From Paractinoplanes bogorensis (lineage in GTDB: Bacteria > Actinomycetota > Actinomycetes > Mycobacteriales > Micromonosporaceae), in contig NZ_JAHKKG010000012.1 of assembly GCF_018829635.1 (NCBI RefSeq), forward strand, positions 302,891 through 366,890: a DNA stretch of 64,000 bases. Direction: 5' to 3'. Both the position numbers and the translations under genes were made by a program. The notes under the pieces were generated by a model. It had not been told where the DNA came from. It did not search any database and worked only from the letters and a program-made list of their open reading frames with translations. Shown one piece after another: positions 15,170-23,252 of the stretch (positions are counted from its first letter, which is position 1; the number at the start of each line of letters is the position of its first letter).

Positions 15170-16528
15170 ATGACGGACGCGACGACCTGGGTGGGCGCCA
15201 CCGCGAAGCAGATCTCCCGGGCGGTGCGGCGCGGAGACGTGACCGCCACCCAGATCGTCGCCGACCATCTCGAGCAGATCGCGATCACCGACCCGTCGCT
15301 GGACGCGTTCCGGCTGACCCGCGACGGCGAGGCGATCCGCGAGGCCGAGAAGGTCGACGACCAGGAGGATCTGGCCAACCTCCCGCTGGCCGGCGTGCCG
15401 GTCGCGGTGAAGGAGAACACGCCGGTCGCGGGCCTGCCGACCTGGAACGGCTCGGCTGCCGCCCGCACCCCGGTCGCCGAGGAGGACCACGAGGTCGTCC
15501 GGCGGCTGCGCGGAGCGGGCGCGGTCGTCGTCGGGATCACCCGGATGCCCGAGATGGGGCTCTGGGCGGTCACCGACGAGTCGGGCGCGCCGACCCGGAA
15601 CCCCTGGGACCGCGACCGTACGCCGGGAGGGTCGTCCGGAGGCGCAGCGGCGGCCGTCGCCGCCGGCCTCGTGCCGATCGCGCAGTGCAACGACGGGCTC
15701 GGCTCGATCCGCATCCCGGCCGCGTGCTGCGGGCTGGTCGGCCTCAAGCCCGGGCGCGGCGTGGTGCCGGCCGAGATGGGCGTGACCAACTGGTACGACC
15801 TGGTCGAGAACGGTGTGCTCACCACCACGGTGTCCGACGCCGCGCTCGGCTTCTCGGTGCTGGCCGGCCGTGATCCGATCAAGCTGGTCGAGCCGAACCG
15901 GCTGCGGGTCGGCATCTCGACCCGGTCACCGCTGGCCGGCGTCAAGGCCGACGAGCCCAACGCCGGGGCCGTGACCACCGCGTCCAAGCTGCTGGTGCAG
16001 GCCGGGCACGACACGGTCACCGCCAACCCGAGCTATCCGCAGACGCTGGGCATCGGCACGCTGGCCACCTGGTTCGCGTCGGCCTACCGCGAGGCCGAGG
16101 CGTACACCCTGGCCGAGCTGCAGCCCCGCACCCGGCAGCACATCCGGATGGGCAAGTGGGCGCTGCGGGCCGGGTTGGTCCGCCAGTCGCAGCGGGACGC
16201 GTTCCGTGAGAAGTCGATCCAGTTCTTCGCCGACAACAACCTCGACCTGCTGCTCACCCCGGCGCTGGCCTCGGCGCCGCCGCCCGCCGACGGCTATGCG
16301 GGTGGCTCGTGGCGGCACAACATGTCGGTGAGCATGAAGTACGCCCCCTTCGCGGCACCCTGGAACATCGCCGGGCTCCCGGCCATCGTCGTCCCGGTCG
16401 GCACCCGGCCGGACGGGCTGCCGGTCGCCGTCCAGCTGGTCGGCCCGCCCGACTCCGAGGCGCTGCTGCTCGCCGTGGCCGGCCAGTTCGAGATGCTCAA
16501 CCCCTGGCAGCGCCACGCCTTCGTTTAA
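15170..16528 (+). CDS. amidase signature-family hydrolase
   Basis: 452-aa amidase of the Ser-cisSer-Lys class. Lys81 lies in VAVKEN, the cis-Ser155 in PGGSSGGAAAAVAAG, and the nucleophile Ser179 in DGLGSIRIPAACCG, a variant of the usual GTDxGGSIRxP. GLKPGRG follows. The C-terminal NIAGLPAIVVPVGTRPDGLPVAVQL block is intact. It hydrolyses a carboxamide; there is no GatB or GatC gene nearby, so this is unlikely to be GatA. The ATG is preceded by GGAG at 8 nt. It sits 17 nt after metB and 23 nt before the threonine deaminase gene, which suggests one transcript with amino-acid metabolism genes. Confidence 0.88.
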   Translation: MTDATTWVGATAKQISRAVRRGDVTATQIVADHLEQIAITDPSLDAFRLTRDGEAIREAEKVDDQEDLANLPLAGVPVAVKENTPVAGLPTWNGSAAARTPVAEEDHEVVRRLRGAGAVVVGITRMPEMGLWAVTDESGAPTRNPWDRDRTPGGSSGGAAAAVAAGLVPIAQCNDGLGSIRIPAACCGLVGLKPGRGVVPAEMGVTNWYDLVENGVLTTTVSDAALGFSVLAGRDPIKLVEPNRLRVGISTRSPLAGVKADEPNAGAVTTASKLLVQAGHDTVTANPSYPQTLGIGTLATWFASAYREAEAYTLAELQPRTRQHIRMGKWALRAGLVRQSQRDAFREKSIQFFADNNLDLLLTPALASAPPPADGYAGGSWRHNMSVSMKYAPFAAPWNIAGLPAIVVPVGTRPDGLPVAVQLVGPPDSEALLLAVAGQFEMLNPWQRHAFV

Positions 16529-16551
16529 ACGGGCGTGGCAGCATTCGGGGA

Positions 16552-17793
16552 ATGAACTCGCTCGACCTGCTCTCCCTGGCCGACGTCCGGGCCGCGCGTG
16601 AGCTGCTCACCGACGTGGTCAAGACGACCCCGCTGATCCCGTCGCGCCCGCTCACCGAGCTCACCGGCACCGAGGTGTGGCTCAAGTGTGAGAACCAGCA
16701 ACGCGCCGGTTCCTACAAGGTCCGGGGTGCGTACACCCGTATCGCCCGCCTGTCCGACGCCGAGCGGGCCCGCGGGGTGGTCGCGGCCAGCGCCGGCAAC
16801 CACGCCCAGGGGGTGGCGCTGGCCGCCGGTCTGCTCGGCACCCGGGCCACGGTGTTCATGCCCGAGGGGGCGCCGCTGCCCAAGGTCACCGCGACCAAGG
16901 GGTACGGAGCTTCCATCGAGTACGCGGGGACGGCGGTCGACGATTCGCTGGAGGCGGCGCACGCCTTCGCGGCGGCCACCGGAGCCGTGCTGATCCACCC
17001 CTTCGACCACCCCGACGTGATCGCCGGTCAGGGCACGGTGGCCCTGGAGATCCTCGAGCAGTGCCCCGAGGCGACCACCATCGTCACCGCGGTCGGCGGC
17101 GGCGGGCTCATCTCGGGTGTGGCCGTGGCGGCCAAGGCGTTGCGCCCCGACATCCGGGTGATCGGGGTGCAGGCGGCGGGCGCGGCGGCCTATCCGCCCT
17201 CGCTGGCCGCCGGGGCGCCGACCAAGCTCGAGCGCGGGGTCACGATCGCCGACGGCATCTGCGTGCTGCGGCCCGGCGACCTGCCGTTCGCGCACGTCAG
17301 CAAGCTGGTCGACGAGGTCGTCACGGTGACCGACGAGGATCTGTCGGGGGCGCTGCTGGTGCTGCTCGAGCGGCACAAGACAGTGGTCGAGCCGGCCGGG
17401 GGAGCGGCCGTGGCGGCCCTGCTGACCGGCGCGTACGTGCCCCCGGCGGACGGTCCGGTGGTGGCGATCCTGTCCGGCGGCAACATCGACCCGATGCTGC
17501 TGCTGCGCGTGATCGAGCACGGGCTGGCCTCGGCCGGGCGCTTCCTGCGGCTCGCGGTCCGCTGCCCCGACCGGCCCGGCGAACTGGCCCGGCTGCTGGG
17601 CGAGATCGCCGAGCAGCGGGCCAACGTGGTCGACGTCTCGCACTCGCGGCAGAGCGAGCGGCTCAACTTCGGCGAGGCCGAGGTCGCGCTGTCGGTCGAG
17701 ACCCGCGGGCCCGATCACTCGGCCGCGCTGATCAGCACCCTGCGGAACTCCGGCTACCTGGTGTCGTTGCTGACCGACTCGACGCCGCAGTAA
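16552..17793 (+). CDS. ilvA: threonine ammonia-lyase with C-terminal ACT domain
   Basis: 413-aa PLP-dependent serine/threonine deaminase. It converts threonine to 2-oxobutyrate, the first step to isoleucine. The Schiff-base Lys56 lies in GSYKVRGAY; SAGNHAQG (phosphate and substrate site) and the GGGGLISG PLP-phosphate loop are present. Residues about 325-405 form one ACT domain (LRLAVRCPDRPGELARLLGEIAEQ), as in the medium-length form rather than the two-ACT-like IlvA of E. coli. Regulation by a branched-chain amino acid is therefore plausible but unproven. A bidirectional hairpin follows before greA. Confidence 0.9.
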   Translation: MNSLDLLSLADVRAARELLTDVVKTTPLIPSRPLTELTGTEVWLKCENQQRAGSYKVRGAYTRIARLSDAERARGVVAASAGNHAQGVALAAGLLGTRATVFMPEGAPLPKVTATKGYGASIEYAGTAVDDSLEAAHAFAAATGAVLIHPFDHPDVIAGQGTVALEILEQCPEATTIVTAVGGGGLISGVAVAAKALRPDIRVIGVQAAGAAAYPPSLAAGAPTKLERGVTIADGICVLRPGDLPFAHVSKLVDEVVTVTDEDLSGALLVLLERHKTVVEPAGGAAVAALLTGAYVPPADGPVVAILSGGNIDPMLLLRVIEHGLASAGRFLRLAVRCPDRPGELARLLGEIAEQRANVVDVSHSRQSERLNFGEAEVALSVETRGPDHSAALISTLRNSGYLVSLLTDSTPQ

Positions 17794-17808
17794 CGCTCTT
17801 TAAAGACA

Positions 17809-17836
17809 GTGGCCCGCGGCGATCGCCACGGGCCAC
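17809..17836. terminator. hairpin between convergent ilvA and greA
   Basis: GTGGCCCG (17809-17816) and CGGGCCAC (17829-17836) form an 8-bp stem with a 12-nt loop midway between the two stop codons. There is no marked T tract on either side. Confidence 0.55.
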
Positions 17837-17851
17837 GTCAGATGCTGGGGG

Positions 17852-18346
17852 TCAGCCCTCGAACGGGCCGAACTTCACCACGGTCACCTTGATGTCGGAG
17901 CCGCTGGGCGCCGTGTAGGTGACGGTCTGGCCCTCGCCCGCGCCGAGGATGGCGGTGCCGAGAGCTGACTCGGGGCTGTAGACCGTGAGGTCGGTGGTGG
18001 AGGCGATCTCACGCGAGCCCAGCAGGAACGTCTCGGTGTCGCTCTGGTCGTCGTCGAAATAGATCGTCACGACCGAGCCCGGAGTCACCTCGTTGGCCGT
18101 CTGGGCCTCGCCGACCTCGGACGTGCGCAGGAACTCCTTTAGGTAAAGGATCCGGCCCTCCTGGCGGCTCTGCTCCTCGCGGGCGGCGTGGTAGCCACCG
18201 TTCTCGCGGAGGTCGCCCTCCTCGCGGCGCGCGTTGATCTCCGCGGCGATCGCGGGACGACCGGCGATCAGCTCGTCGAGCTCGGCCTGCAGCCGGTCGT
18301 AAGCGTCCTGAGAGAGCCAGGTCTTGGGCGCCTCTGAACTGGTCAC
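17852..18346 (-). CDS. greA: transcription elongation factor GreA
   Basis: 164-aa Gre factor that rescues backtracked RNA polymerase by stimulating transcript cleavage. The N-terminal coiled coil (about 10-80) includes the tip acidic pair in RREEGDLRENGGYHAAREEQ. The C-terminal FKBP-like domain (about 85-164) begins near VTPGSVVTIYFDDD. Length and motifs are normal. The start ATG at 18346 is preceded by AGGAG. The 172-bp gap upstream separates it from DUF4307 on the same strand; greA-DUF4307-mca is a conserved actinobacterial neighbourhood. Confidence 0.95.
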   Translation of the reverse strand: MTSSEAPKTWLSQDAYDRLQAELDELIAGRPAIAAEINARREEGDLRENGGYHAAREEQSRQEGRILYLKEFLRTSEVGEAQTANEVTPGSVVTIYFDDDQSDTETFLLGSREIASTTDLTVYSPESALGTAILGAGEGQTVTYTAPSGSDIKVTVVKFGPFEG

Positions 18347-18518
18347 GGTCGGTCTCCTTGCTGGAACGGGGTGGGGCCGAATATGGAAAATCGCTCAACA
18401 CCACTGGAGGGGATGCTGAACGGAGCGAATTACTTAGCTTACCAGCGGTACGCATGGGGCCAGGATTGCGCGATTGCGTCCGATTTTTCGCGCTGTCTTT
18501 CCGTCTTTGCGCGCTGTC

Positions 18519-18938
18519 TTACTGGGCCGGGCGGCAGTTCACCACGTCGCCGACGCTGGCCCGGGCGGTGGTGGGCACATCCTCGCGGGCCTTGATCGAT
18601 TTCTCGCCGGCCGGGGCGCGCAGCACGACCGTACGGGAGCCGACCTGATAGCCGTCGTAGTCACGGGCGCGCAACAGGCACTCGGCCGCCCCGCCGGCGG
18701 GCACGCTGACGTTGAACTCGATGGTCATCACCGCGTCGGACGGTTCCTGCCAGCCCACGATCTGCGGGTCGTAGTCGGTCTGCCCGAACTGCTGGAAGAG
18801 CTTGATCGACACCATCAGCGAGACCGCGACGACGAGCACGATCGCGACGATCGGCAGCACCGGACGCCGACGGCCGGAACGGCGCTTGCCGTACCGACCG
18901 GCCGGGAAGACCGGTTCTGTGGTGCGCGTCTCGCTCAC
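18519..18938 (-). CDS. DUF4307 membrane protein
   Basis: 139-aa protein with a basic N-terminus (GKRRSGRRRPVLP), one transmembrane helix (IVAIVLVVAVSLMVSIKLF, about 28-46) and an extracytoplasmic beta-rich domain with two Cys (ECLLRARDY and VVNCRPAQ) that could pair. This order matches DUF4307, an actinobacterial family commonly next to mca. Its function is unknown. The GTG at 18938 is chosen because GAGGTG precedes it by 6 nt. It is divergent from mca across 111 bp. Confidence 0.8.
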   Translation of the reverse strand: MSETRTTEPVFPAGRYGKRRSGRRRPVLPIVAIVLVVAVSLMVSIKLFQQFGQTDYDPQIVGWQEPSDAVMTIEFNVSVPAGGAAECLLRARDYDGYQVGSRTVVLRAPAGEKSIKAREDVPTTARASVGDVVNCRPAQ

Positions 18939-19049
18939 CGTGGGCACCTCTCGTGCGTTTCTTGTCGGGGGGATCCGCAAGAATGGCAGTGTCCATCTTC
19001 GCAGTCGACACCGGCCCGCCCGCCGCGGGTACTGGTCCGAGGAGCTTCA

Positions 19050-19931
19050 GTGGCCGAGCAGTTGCGTCTCATGGCGGTGCACGCGCACCCCGATGACGAG
19101 TCGAGCAAGGGCGCCGCCACCATGGCGCGCTACGTCGCCGAGGGCGTCCGCGTCATGGTCGCGACGTGTACGGGCGGCGAGCGTGGCAGCATCCTCAACC
19201 CGAAGATGGACCGCCCCGACGTTCTGGAGAACATCTCCGCCATCCGCCGCGCCGAGATGGACCGGGCGCGCGAGATCCTCGGGGTCGAGCAGGCCTGGCT
19301 CGGCTTCGTCGACTCCGGCCTCCCCGAGGGCGACCCGCTGCCCCCGCTGCCCGAGGGCGCCTTCGGCCTGGAAGACCCCGAGACCGCCGCGATCCCGCTG
19401 ATCAAGCTGATCCGCGAGTTCCGCCCCCACGTCATGACCACCTATGACGAGAACGGCGGCTACCCCCACCCCGACCACATCATGTGTCACAAGGTGTCGG
19501 TGGTGGCCTTCGACAAGGCGGGCGACCCCGAGGCCTACCCCGAGCTGGGTGAGCCGTGGCAGCCGCGGAAGCTCTACTACAACTCCGGCTGGACCCGGGC
19601 GCGCATGCTCGCGCTGCACGAGGGCATGATCGCGGCGGGGCTGGAGTCGCCGTACACCGAGTGGCTCGAGAAGTGGGCCGACCGCGACGACCGGGGCGAC
19701 AAGATCACCACGCGGGTCGAGTGCGGCGAATACTTCGAGACCCGCGACGACGCGCTGCGGGCGCACGCGACCCAGGTCGACCCCGACGGGTTCTGGTTCA
19801 AGATCCCGCTCGAGCTGCAGCAGAAGGTGTGGCCGACCGAAGACTTCGAGCTCGCCCGCTCGCTGGTCGACAGCCCGGTCCCTGAGTCCGACCTGTTCGC
19901 GGGCATCCGCGAGTCGGTCGACGCGCACTGA
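19050..19931 (+). CDS. mca: mycothiol S-conjugate amidase
   Basis: 293-aa zinc amidase of the LmbE/MshB superfamily. It cleaves mycothiol S-conjugates to release mercapturic acids in detoxification. The zinc motif HAHPDDES (residues about 12-19) and the second ligand block YDENGGYPHPDHIMCH are present. KGAATMARY and TGGERGSILNP follow the Mca pattern. The start is GTG at 19050 with GAGGAG upstream. The length is closer to Mca than to MshB, and the DUF4307 neighbour supports Mca. It implies that the organism makes mycothiol. Confidence 0.9.
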   Translation: MAEQLRLMAVHAHPDDESSKGAATMARYVAEGVRVMVATCTGGERGSILNPKMDRPDVLENISAIRRAEMDRAREILGVEQAWLGFVDSGLPEGDPLPPLPEGAFGLEDPETAAIPLIKLIREFRPHVMTTYDENGGYPHPDHIMCHKVSVVAFDKAGDPEAYPELGEPWQPRKLYYNSGWTRARMLALHEGMIAAGLESPYTEWLEKWADRDDRGDKITTRVECGEYFETRDDALRAHATQVDPDGFWFKIPLELQQKVWPTEDFELARSLVDSPVPESDLFAGIRESVDAH

Positions 19932-19949
19932 CGCCTGCCACCGGCCGGT

Positions 19950-19968
19950 CGGCGCGTTACCAGCGCCG
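19950..19968 (+). terminator. possible terminator after mca
   Basis: CGGCGC and GCGCCG flank a 7-nt loop 19 nt after the mca stop, within a longer GC-rich imperfect stem. There is no T tract. Confidence 0.35.
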
Positions 19969-20041
19969 GCCCGGCCCGGTCGTGGCATCATCTGAGCGCT
20001 TTCGTCGCCGACCCACCGGCTGAGAGCGGACCGAAGGCGCC

Positions 20042-20047
20042 TAAGCT
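20042..20047 (+). promoter_or_regulatory. -10 box of a leaderless transcript
   Basis: TAAGCT ends 6 nt before the ATG at 20054; no RBS is present. Confidence 0.5.
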
Positions 20048-20053
20048 GGGCTC

Positions 20054-20416
20054 ATGGACGGCATGGACCTGCTGGCGGTCAACAACTTCGGTGACACCCG
20101 CTCGGGCGGCCTGGCCGGCCCGATGGGGCTGTTCGTGATCGTGCTGATGTCCATAGCGACTGTTCTGCTGATCCGCAACATGAACAAGCGCTTGCGTCGG
20201 CTTCCCGACAGTTTTCCTGACGCGAAGCAGACGCAGCGTGAGGCTGAGATCGCGCGTCTGAATGCTGATCTCGACGCTCCCGGTGCCGGTGAGACCACAA
20301 CGGACGTCGACGCGAGTCGATCGGCGGGCTCCGGTGCCCCCGGAGACGACGAGGTCACGGGCATTACTACGCAACGTGACGGCGGATCGGCAGACGGCGA
20401 CGCGCGTCGCGTTTGA
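20054..20416 (+). CDS. small single-pass membrane protein next to mca
   Basis: 120-aa protein. The first 20 residues are polar, then GPMGLFVIVLMSIATVLLI forms one transmembrane helix, followed by a basic stop-transfer (RNMNKRLRRLP) and a cytoplasmic tail with a conserved-looking FPDAKQTQREAEIARLNADL helix. The last 40 residues are low complexity (Thr, Gly, Ala, Asp). Proteins of this shape lie beside mca in several actinobacteria, including mycobacteria, with no known function. The leaderless -10 supports the start. The following 237 bp (20417-20653) contain no gene I can support. Confidence 0.72.
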   Translation: MDGMDLLAVNNFGDTRSGGLAGPMGLFVIVLMSIATVLLIRNMNKRLRRLPDSFPDAKQTQREAEIARLNADLDAPGAGETTTDVDASRSAGSGAPGDDEVTGITTQRDGGSADGDARRV

Positions 20417-20653
20417 CCTCGTCGCGGCCGGTCTGATCGCGCTGGGCGACAGCACTCACCGTATTGGTCTGACCTAAGGGTGATACGCGTCGTGCGTCAA
20501 GCCCTGTTCTGTTCATCGGTATTGATTTAGCCTTCCGCCGGGGGCTTAACCGCCCTCGATCCCTGCGCGGAAGGGGGCGCCGAAAATGACCACTCCCCGC
20601 CCCCGGATTACTCCACTGCAGATGCACGTGCATTCGCCAGTGCCGCTGCTCAA

Positions 20654-23203
20654 GTGGGGTTTCTCGTGACCGCGCCGCCGGTTGCCGGCGCCCGCGTCCG
20701 TCGTTCCTGGATCGAGCTGTCCGGCCTCGCCGGCCGCTCCCGTGGGGTCCGCGCGTTCACCGCCGCCGTGGCCGGTTCGGCCCTCGTGGTCGCCGTGCTC
20801 GGGGTGCTGCTGCCCGTGCACCGCCCGGCCGACCGTCCACTCGAGTCCGTCGTCGGCATCGGAGTCGCCCTCGCACTCGTCGTGGCCGCGCAACTGGCCC
20901 GGCTGCGTTTCCGGCTCGGCCGCGGCATGGTGTCGGTCAGCTGGGGCGAGGCCGCCTTCATCATCGGTTTCGTGGTGGCGCCACCCGGCTGGCTGCCCGC
21001 CGCGACCCTGGTCGGCGCGCTCGCCGCCTGGACCCTGCTGTCCTGGTGGGACTCTCATCGCAACCCGGCCGAGACGGTTCACCTGGCGGCCTCGCTGAGC
21101 CTCGGCACGGCCGGCGCTACCCTGGTGGCGACGCTGCTGGCCGGGGACGCTCCGGTGCAGAGCCTCCGCACGGTGGGGGCGGTGGTCGCGGGCGCTCTCA
21201 CCTATCTGCTCATCACGTTCAGCCTGGCCACACTGACCCTCACGCTGCACCGCGACGCGCCGCCCCGGCAGATCATCGTCCGGGCCTCGTACGCCAAGAT
21301 CCCGATGTTCGTCGGCAACCTGGTGGTCGGGCTGGCCGCCGTCCACGCGCTCGTCGACGGCCCGCTCTGGCTGCTCGCCTTCCTCCCCGGGCTGTGGCTG
21401 CTCCAGCGCACCTATCGCTTCCACCTGCGGGGCGAGGAGGAGCGCCGGATGTGGGAGGCGTTCTCGGCCGCCACCGCCACCCTGCCCGCCGGCACTGAGA
21501 CCGAGGTCGTCCGGGCCGGTCTGGGCGCCGCGCTCGACGTGTTCGGCGCCCGCCGGGTCGAGATCGAGGTGCGCGGCCGCGACGGCGAGCGCCGCTACGC
21601 CGAGGACGGCCCGGGCCAGGACAACGCGGTGGCCGGCCTGCCCGGTCCCGCGATCACCCGGTCGATGGCGGTGGCCGGCGACACGGTCGGCGAACTGACC
21701 GTCTGGCTGGCCGACCCCACTCTGCCGGTGCCGCGCGACGAGGCGGCCATCTCGGCCTTCGGTGACGCCCTGGCCGGCGCGCTGCACGACGCGGCGACCC
21801 GCAGCCAGATGGCCGAGCTCGAGGAGAGGCTCGCCCGTGACCGCACGCACGACCGGCTCACCGGCCTGCTCAACCGCGCCACCCTGCTGACCGAGGGCGA
21901 CCAGCGGCTGCGCTCGCTCGACCGGCGGCGCCCGGTGGCGTTGCTGCTGCTCGACATCAACGACTTCCGCGAGGTCAACGGCACCCTCGGCCACCGGCAC
22001 GGCGACGAGGTGCTGCGCGTGGTGGCCGAGCGGCTGAGCGAGCTGTCCCGCGACGGCGAGCTGGTGGCCCGCACCGGCGACGACGAGTTCGCGCTGCTCG
22101 TGCCCACCGTCGCGGTCCTCGCCGACTCGGCCGCGCTGCTGCCCTCGTCACTGCCGCTGGCCGTCCGCCGGGCCCGCGAACTGGCCGAGCACCTGAACCG
22201 TCCGATGGAGGTGTCCGGCGTCCGGATCGCCGTCGAGGTGGCGGTCGGTGTCGCGGCCACCTCGGCCGGGCGGGCCGACCTGGGCGAACTGGTGCGCCGC
22301 GCCTCGCTCGCCCTGCGCCAGGCCAAGCGGCAGCAGGTGTCGGTGTCGGTCTTCGACGCGAGCCAGGACGCGGTAACCACCGACGGGCTGGCCATGCTGG
22401 CCGAGCTGCAGGACGCGCTCGCCGCCGACGACCAGATCATGCTCAACCTGCAGCCCGCGGTCGACCTGGTCACCGCCGCGCCGACCGGCGTCGAAGCGCT
22501 TGTCCGCTGGCGGCACCCGCGCCGCGGCCAGCTCTCACCGACCGAGTTCATCCCGGTCGTCGAGCACTCGGCCGAGCTGCACACGGCGTTCACCGCCCGG
22601 GTGCTCGACCTGGCTCTGGAGGCCGCCGGTCGCTGGCACGCGGCCGGCGTCGACGTGCCGGTCTCGGTCAACGTCTCGGCCCGCAGCCTGCTCGACCCCG
22701 GCTTCCCGGCCCAGGTCGCCGAGGCGCTGCGCCGGCACCACGCGCCCGCCTCCCACCTGGTCCTCGAGATCACCGAGTCGGTGGCGGTCAGCGAGGAGCG
22801 GATCGTCGACGAGGTGCTGGCCGAGCTGCGCGGACACGGCATCCAGCTGTCCCTGGACGACTTCGGCACCGGCTACTCGTCGCTGGCCATAGTCACCCGC
22901 GCCCCGGTCGACGAGATCAAGATCGACCGCTCGTTCGTCGACGACATGATCGAGTCGAGGGCGGCCGAGGCCGTGGTCCGCGGCGCGGTCGAGCTGGGCG
23001 CGCGGCTCGGCGTGCGGGTGGTGGCCGAGGGCGTCGAGACCACGGAACAGCGGGCGGCCCTCATCGCCCTCAAGTGCCCCACGGCCCAGGGCTACCACTT
23101 CTGCAAGCCGATGCCGGCCGACAAGATCGTGCAGGCGCTGACCCAGCTGGCCGAGGCGGCGCCGGACAACATCCGCCCCTTGCGCGCCGACGACGCCGTC
23201 TGA
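20654..23203 (+). CDS. membrane GGDEF-EAL protein (c-di-GMP phosphodiesterase, degenerate cyclase)
   Basis: 849-aa signalling protein. Residues about 30-260 carry seven or eight hydrophobic segments of a MASE-like membrane sensor. A linker of about 270-380 is followed by the GGDEF domain (about 385-550) and the EAL domain (about 570-825). The cyclase signature reads GDDEF (475-479), with the second Gly replaced by Asp, so diguanylate cyclase activity is doubtful. The EAL side looks complete: E614-A-L in VEALVRWRHP, NVSARSL, LEITES, LDDFGTGYSS, KIDRSFV and AEGVET. It probably degrades c-di-GMP, with the GGDEF domain regulatory. The start is GTG at 20654; a GTG 12 nt later is equally possible. 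Confidence 0.9.
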   Translation: MGFLVTAPPVAGARVRRSWIELSGLAGRSRGVRAFTAAVAGSALVVAVLGVLLPVHRPADRPLESVVGIGVALALVVAAQLARLRFRLGRGMVSVSWGEAAFIIGFVVAPPGWLPAATLVGALAAWTLLSWWDSHRNPAETVHLAASLSLGTAGATLVATLLAGDAPVQSLRTVGAVVAGALTYLLITFSLATLTLTLHRDAPPRQIIVRASYAKIPMFVGNLVVGLAAVHALVDGPLWLLAFLPGLWLLQRTYRFHLRGEEERRMWEAFSAATATLPAGTETEVVRAGLGAALDVFGARRVEIEVRGRDGERRYAEDGPGQDNAVAGLPGPAITRSMAVAGDTVGELTVWLADPTLPVPRDEAAISAFGDALAGALHDAATRSQMAELEERLARDRTHDRLTGLLNRATLLTEGDQRLRSLDRRRPVALLLLDINDFREVNGTLGHRHGDEVLRVVAERLSELSRDGELVARTGDDEFALLVPTVAVLADSAALLPSSLPLAVRRARELAEHLNRPMEVSGVRIAVEVAVGVAATSAGRADLGELVRRASLALRQAKRQQVSVSVFDASQDAVTTDGLAMLAELQDALAADDQIMLNLQPAVDLVTAAPTGVEALVRWRHPRRGQLSPTEFIPVVEHSAELHTAFTARVLDLALEAAGRWHAAGVDVPVSVNVSARSLLDPGFPAQVAEALRRHHAPASHLVLEITESVAVSEERIVDEVLAELRGHGIQLSLDDFGTGYSSLAIVTRAPVDEIKIDRSFVDDMIESRAAEAVVRGAVELGARLGVRVVAEGVETTEQRAALIALKCPTAQGYHFCKPMPADKIVQALTQLAEAAPDNIRPLRADDAV

Positions 23204-23252
23204 ATCCGCGAAACGCTTTCGGAGTCGCGCGGCGGTGCCGAGAATCGAGCGC

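Noticed and set aside
15170..16528. GatA subunit of the tRNA amidotransferase
   Set aside because: The signature differs from GatA (DGLGSIRIP) and no gatB or gatC gene is adjacent.
20520..20653. Riboswitch ahead of the GGDEF-EAL gene
   Set aside because: I looked for a c-di-GMP-type aptamer and saw only a weak 7-bp dyad (CTTCCGC/GCGGAAG); not enough to support one.
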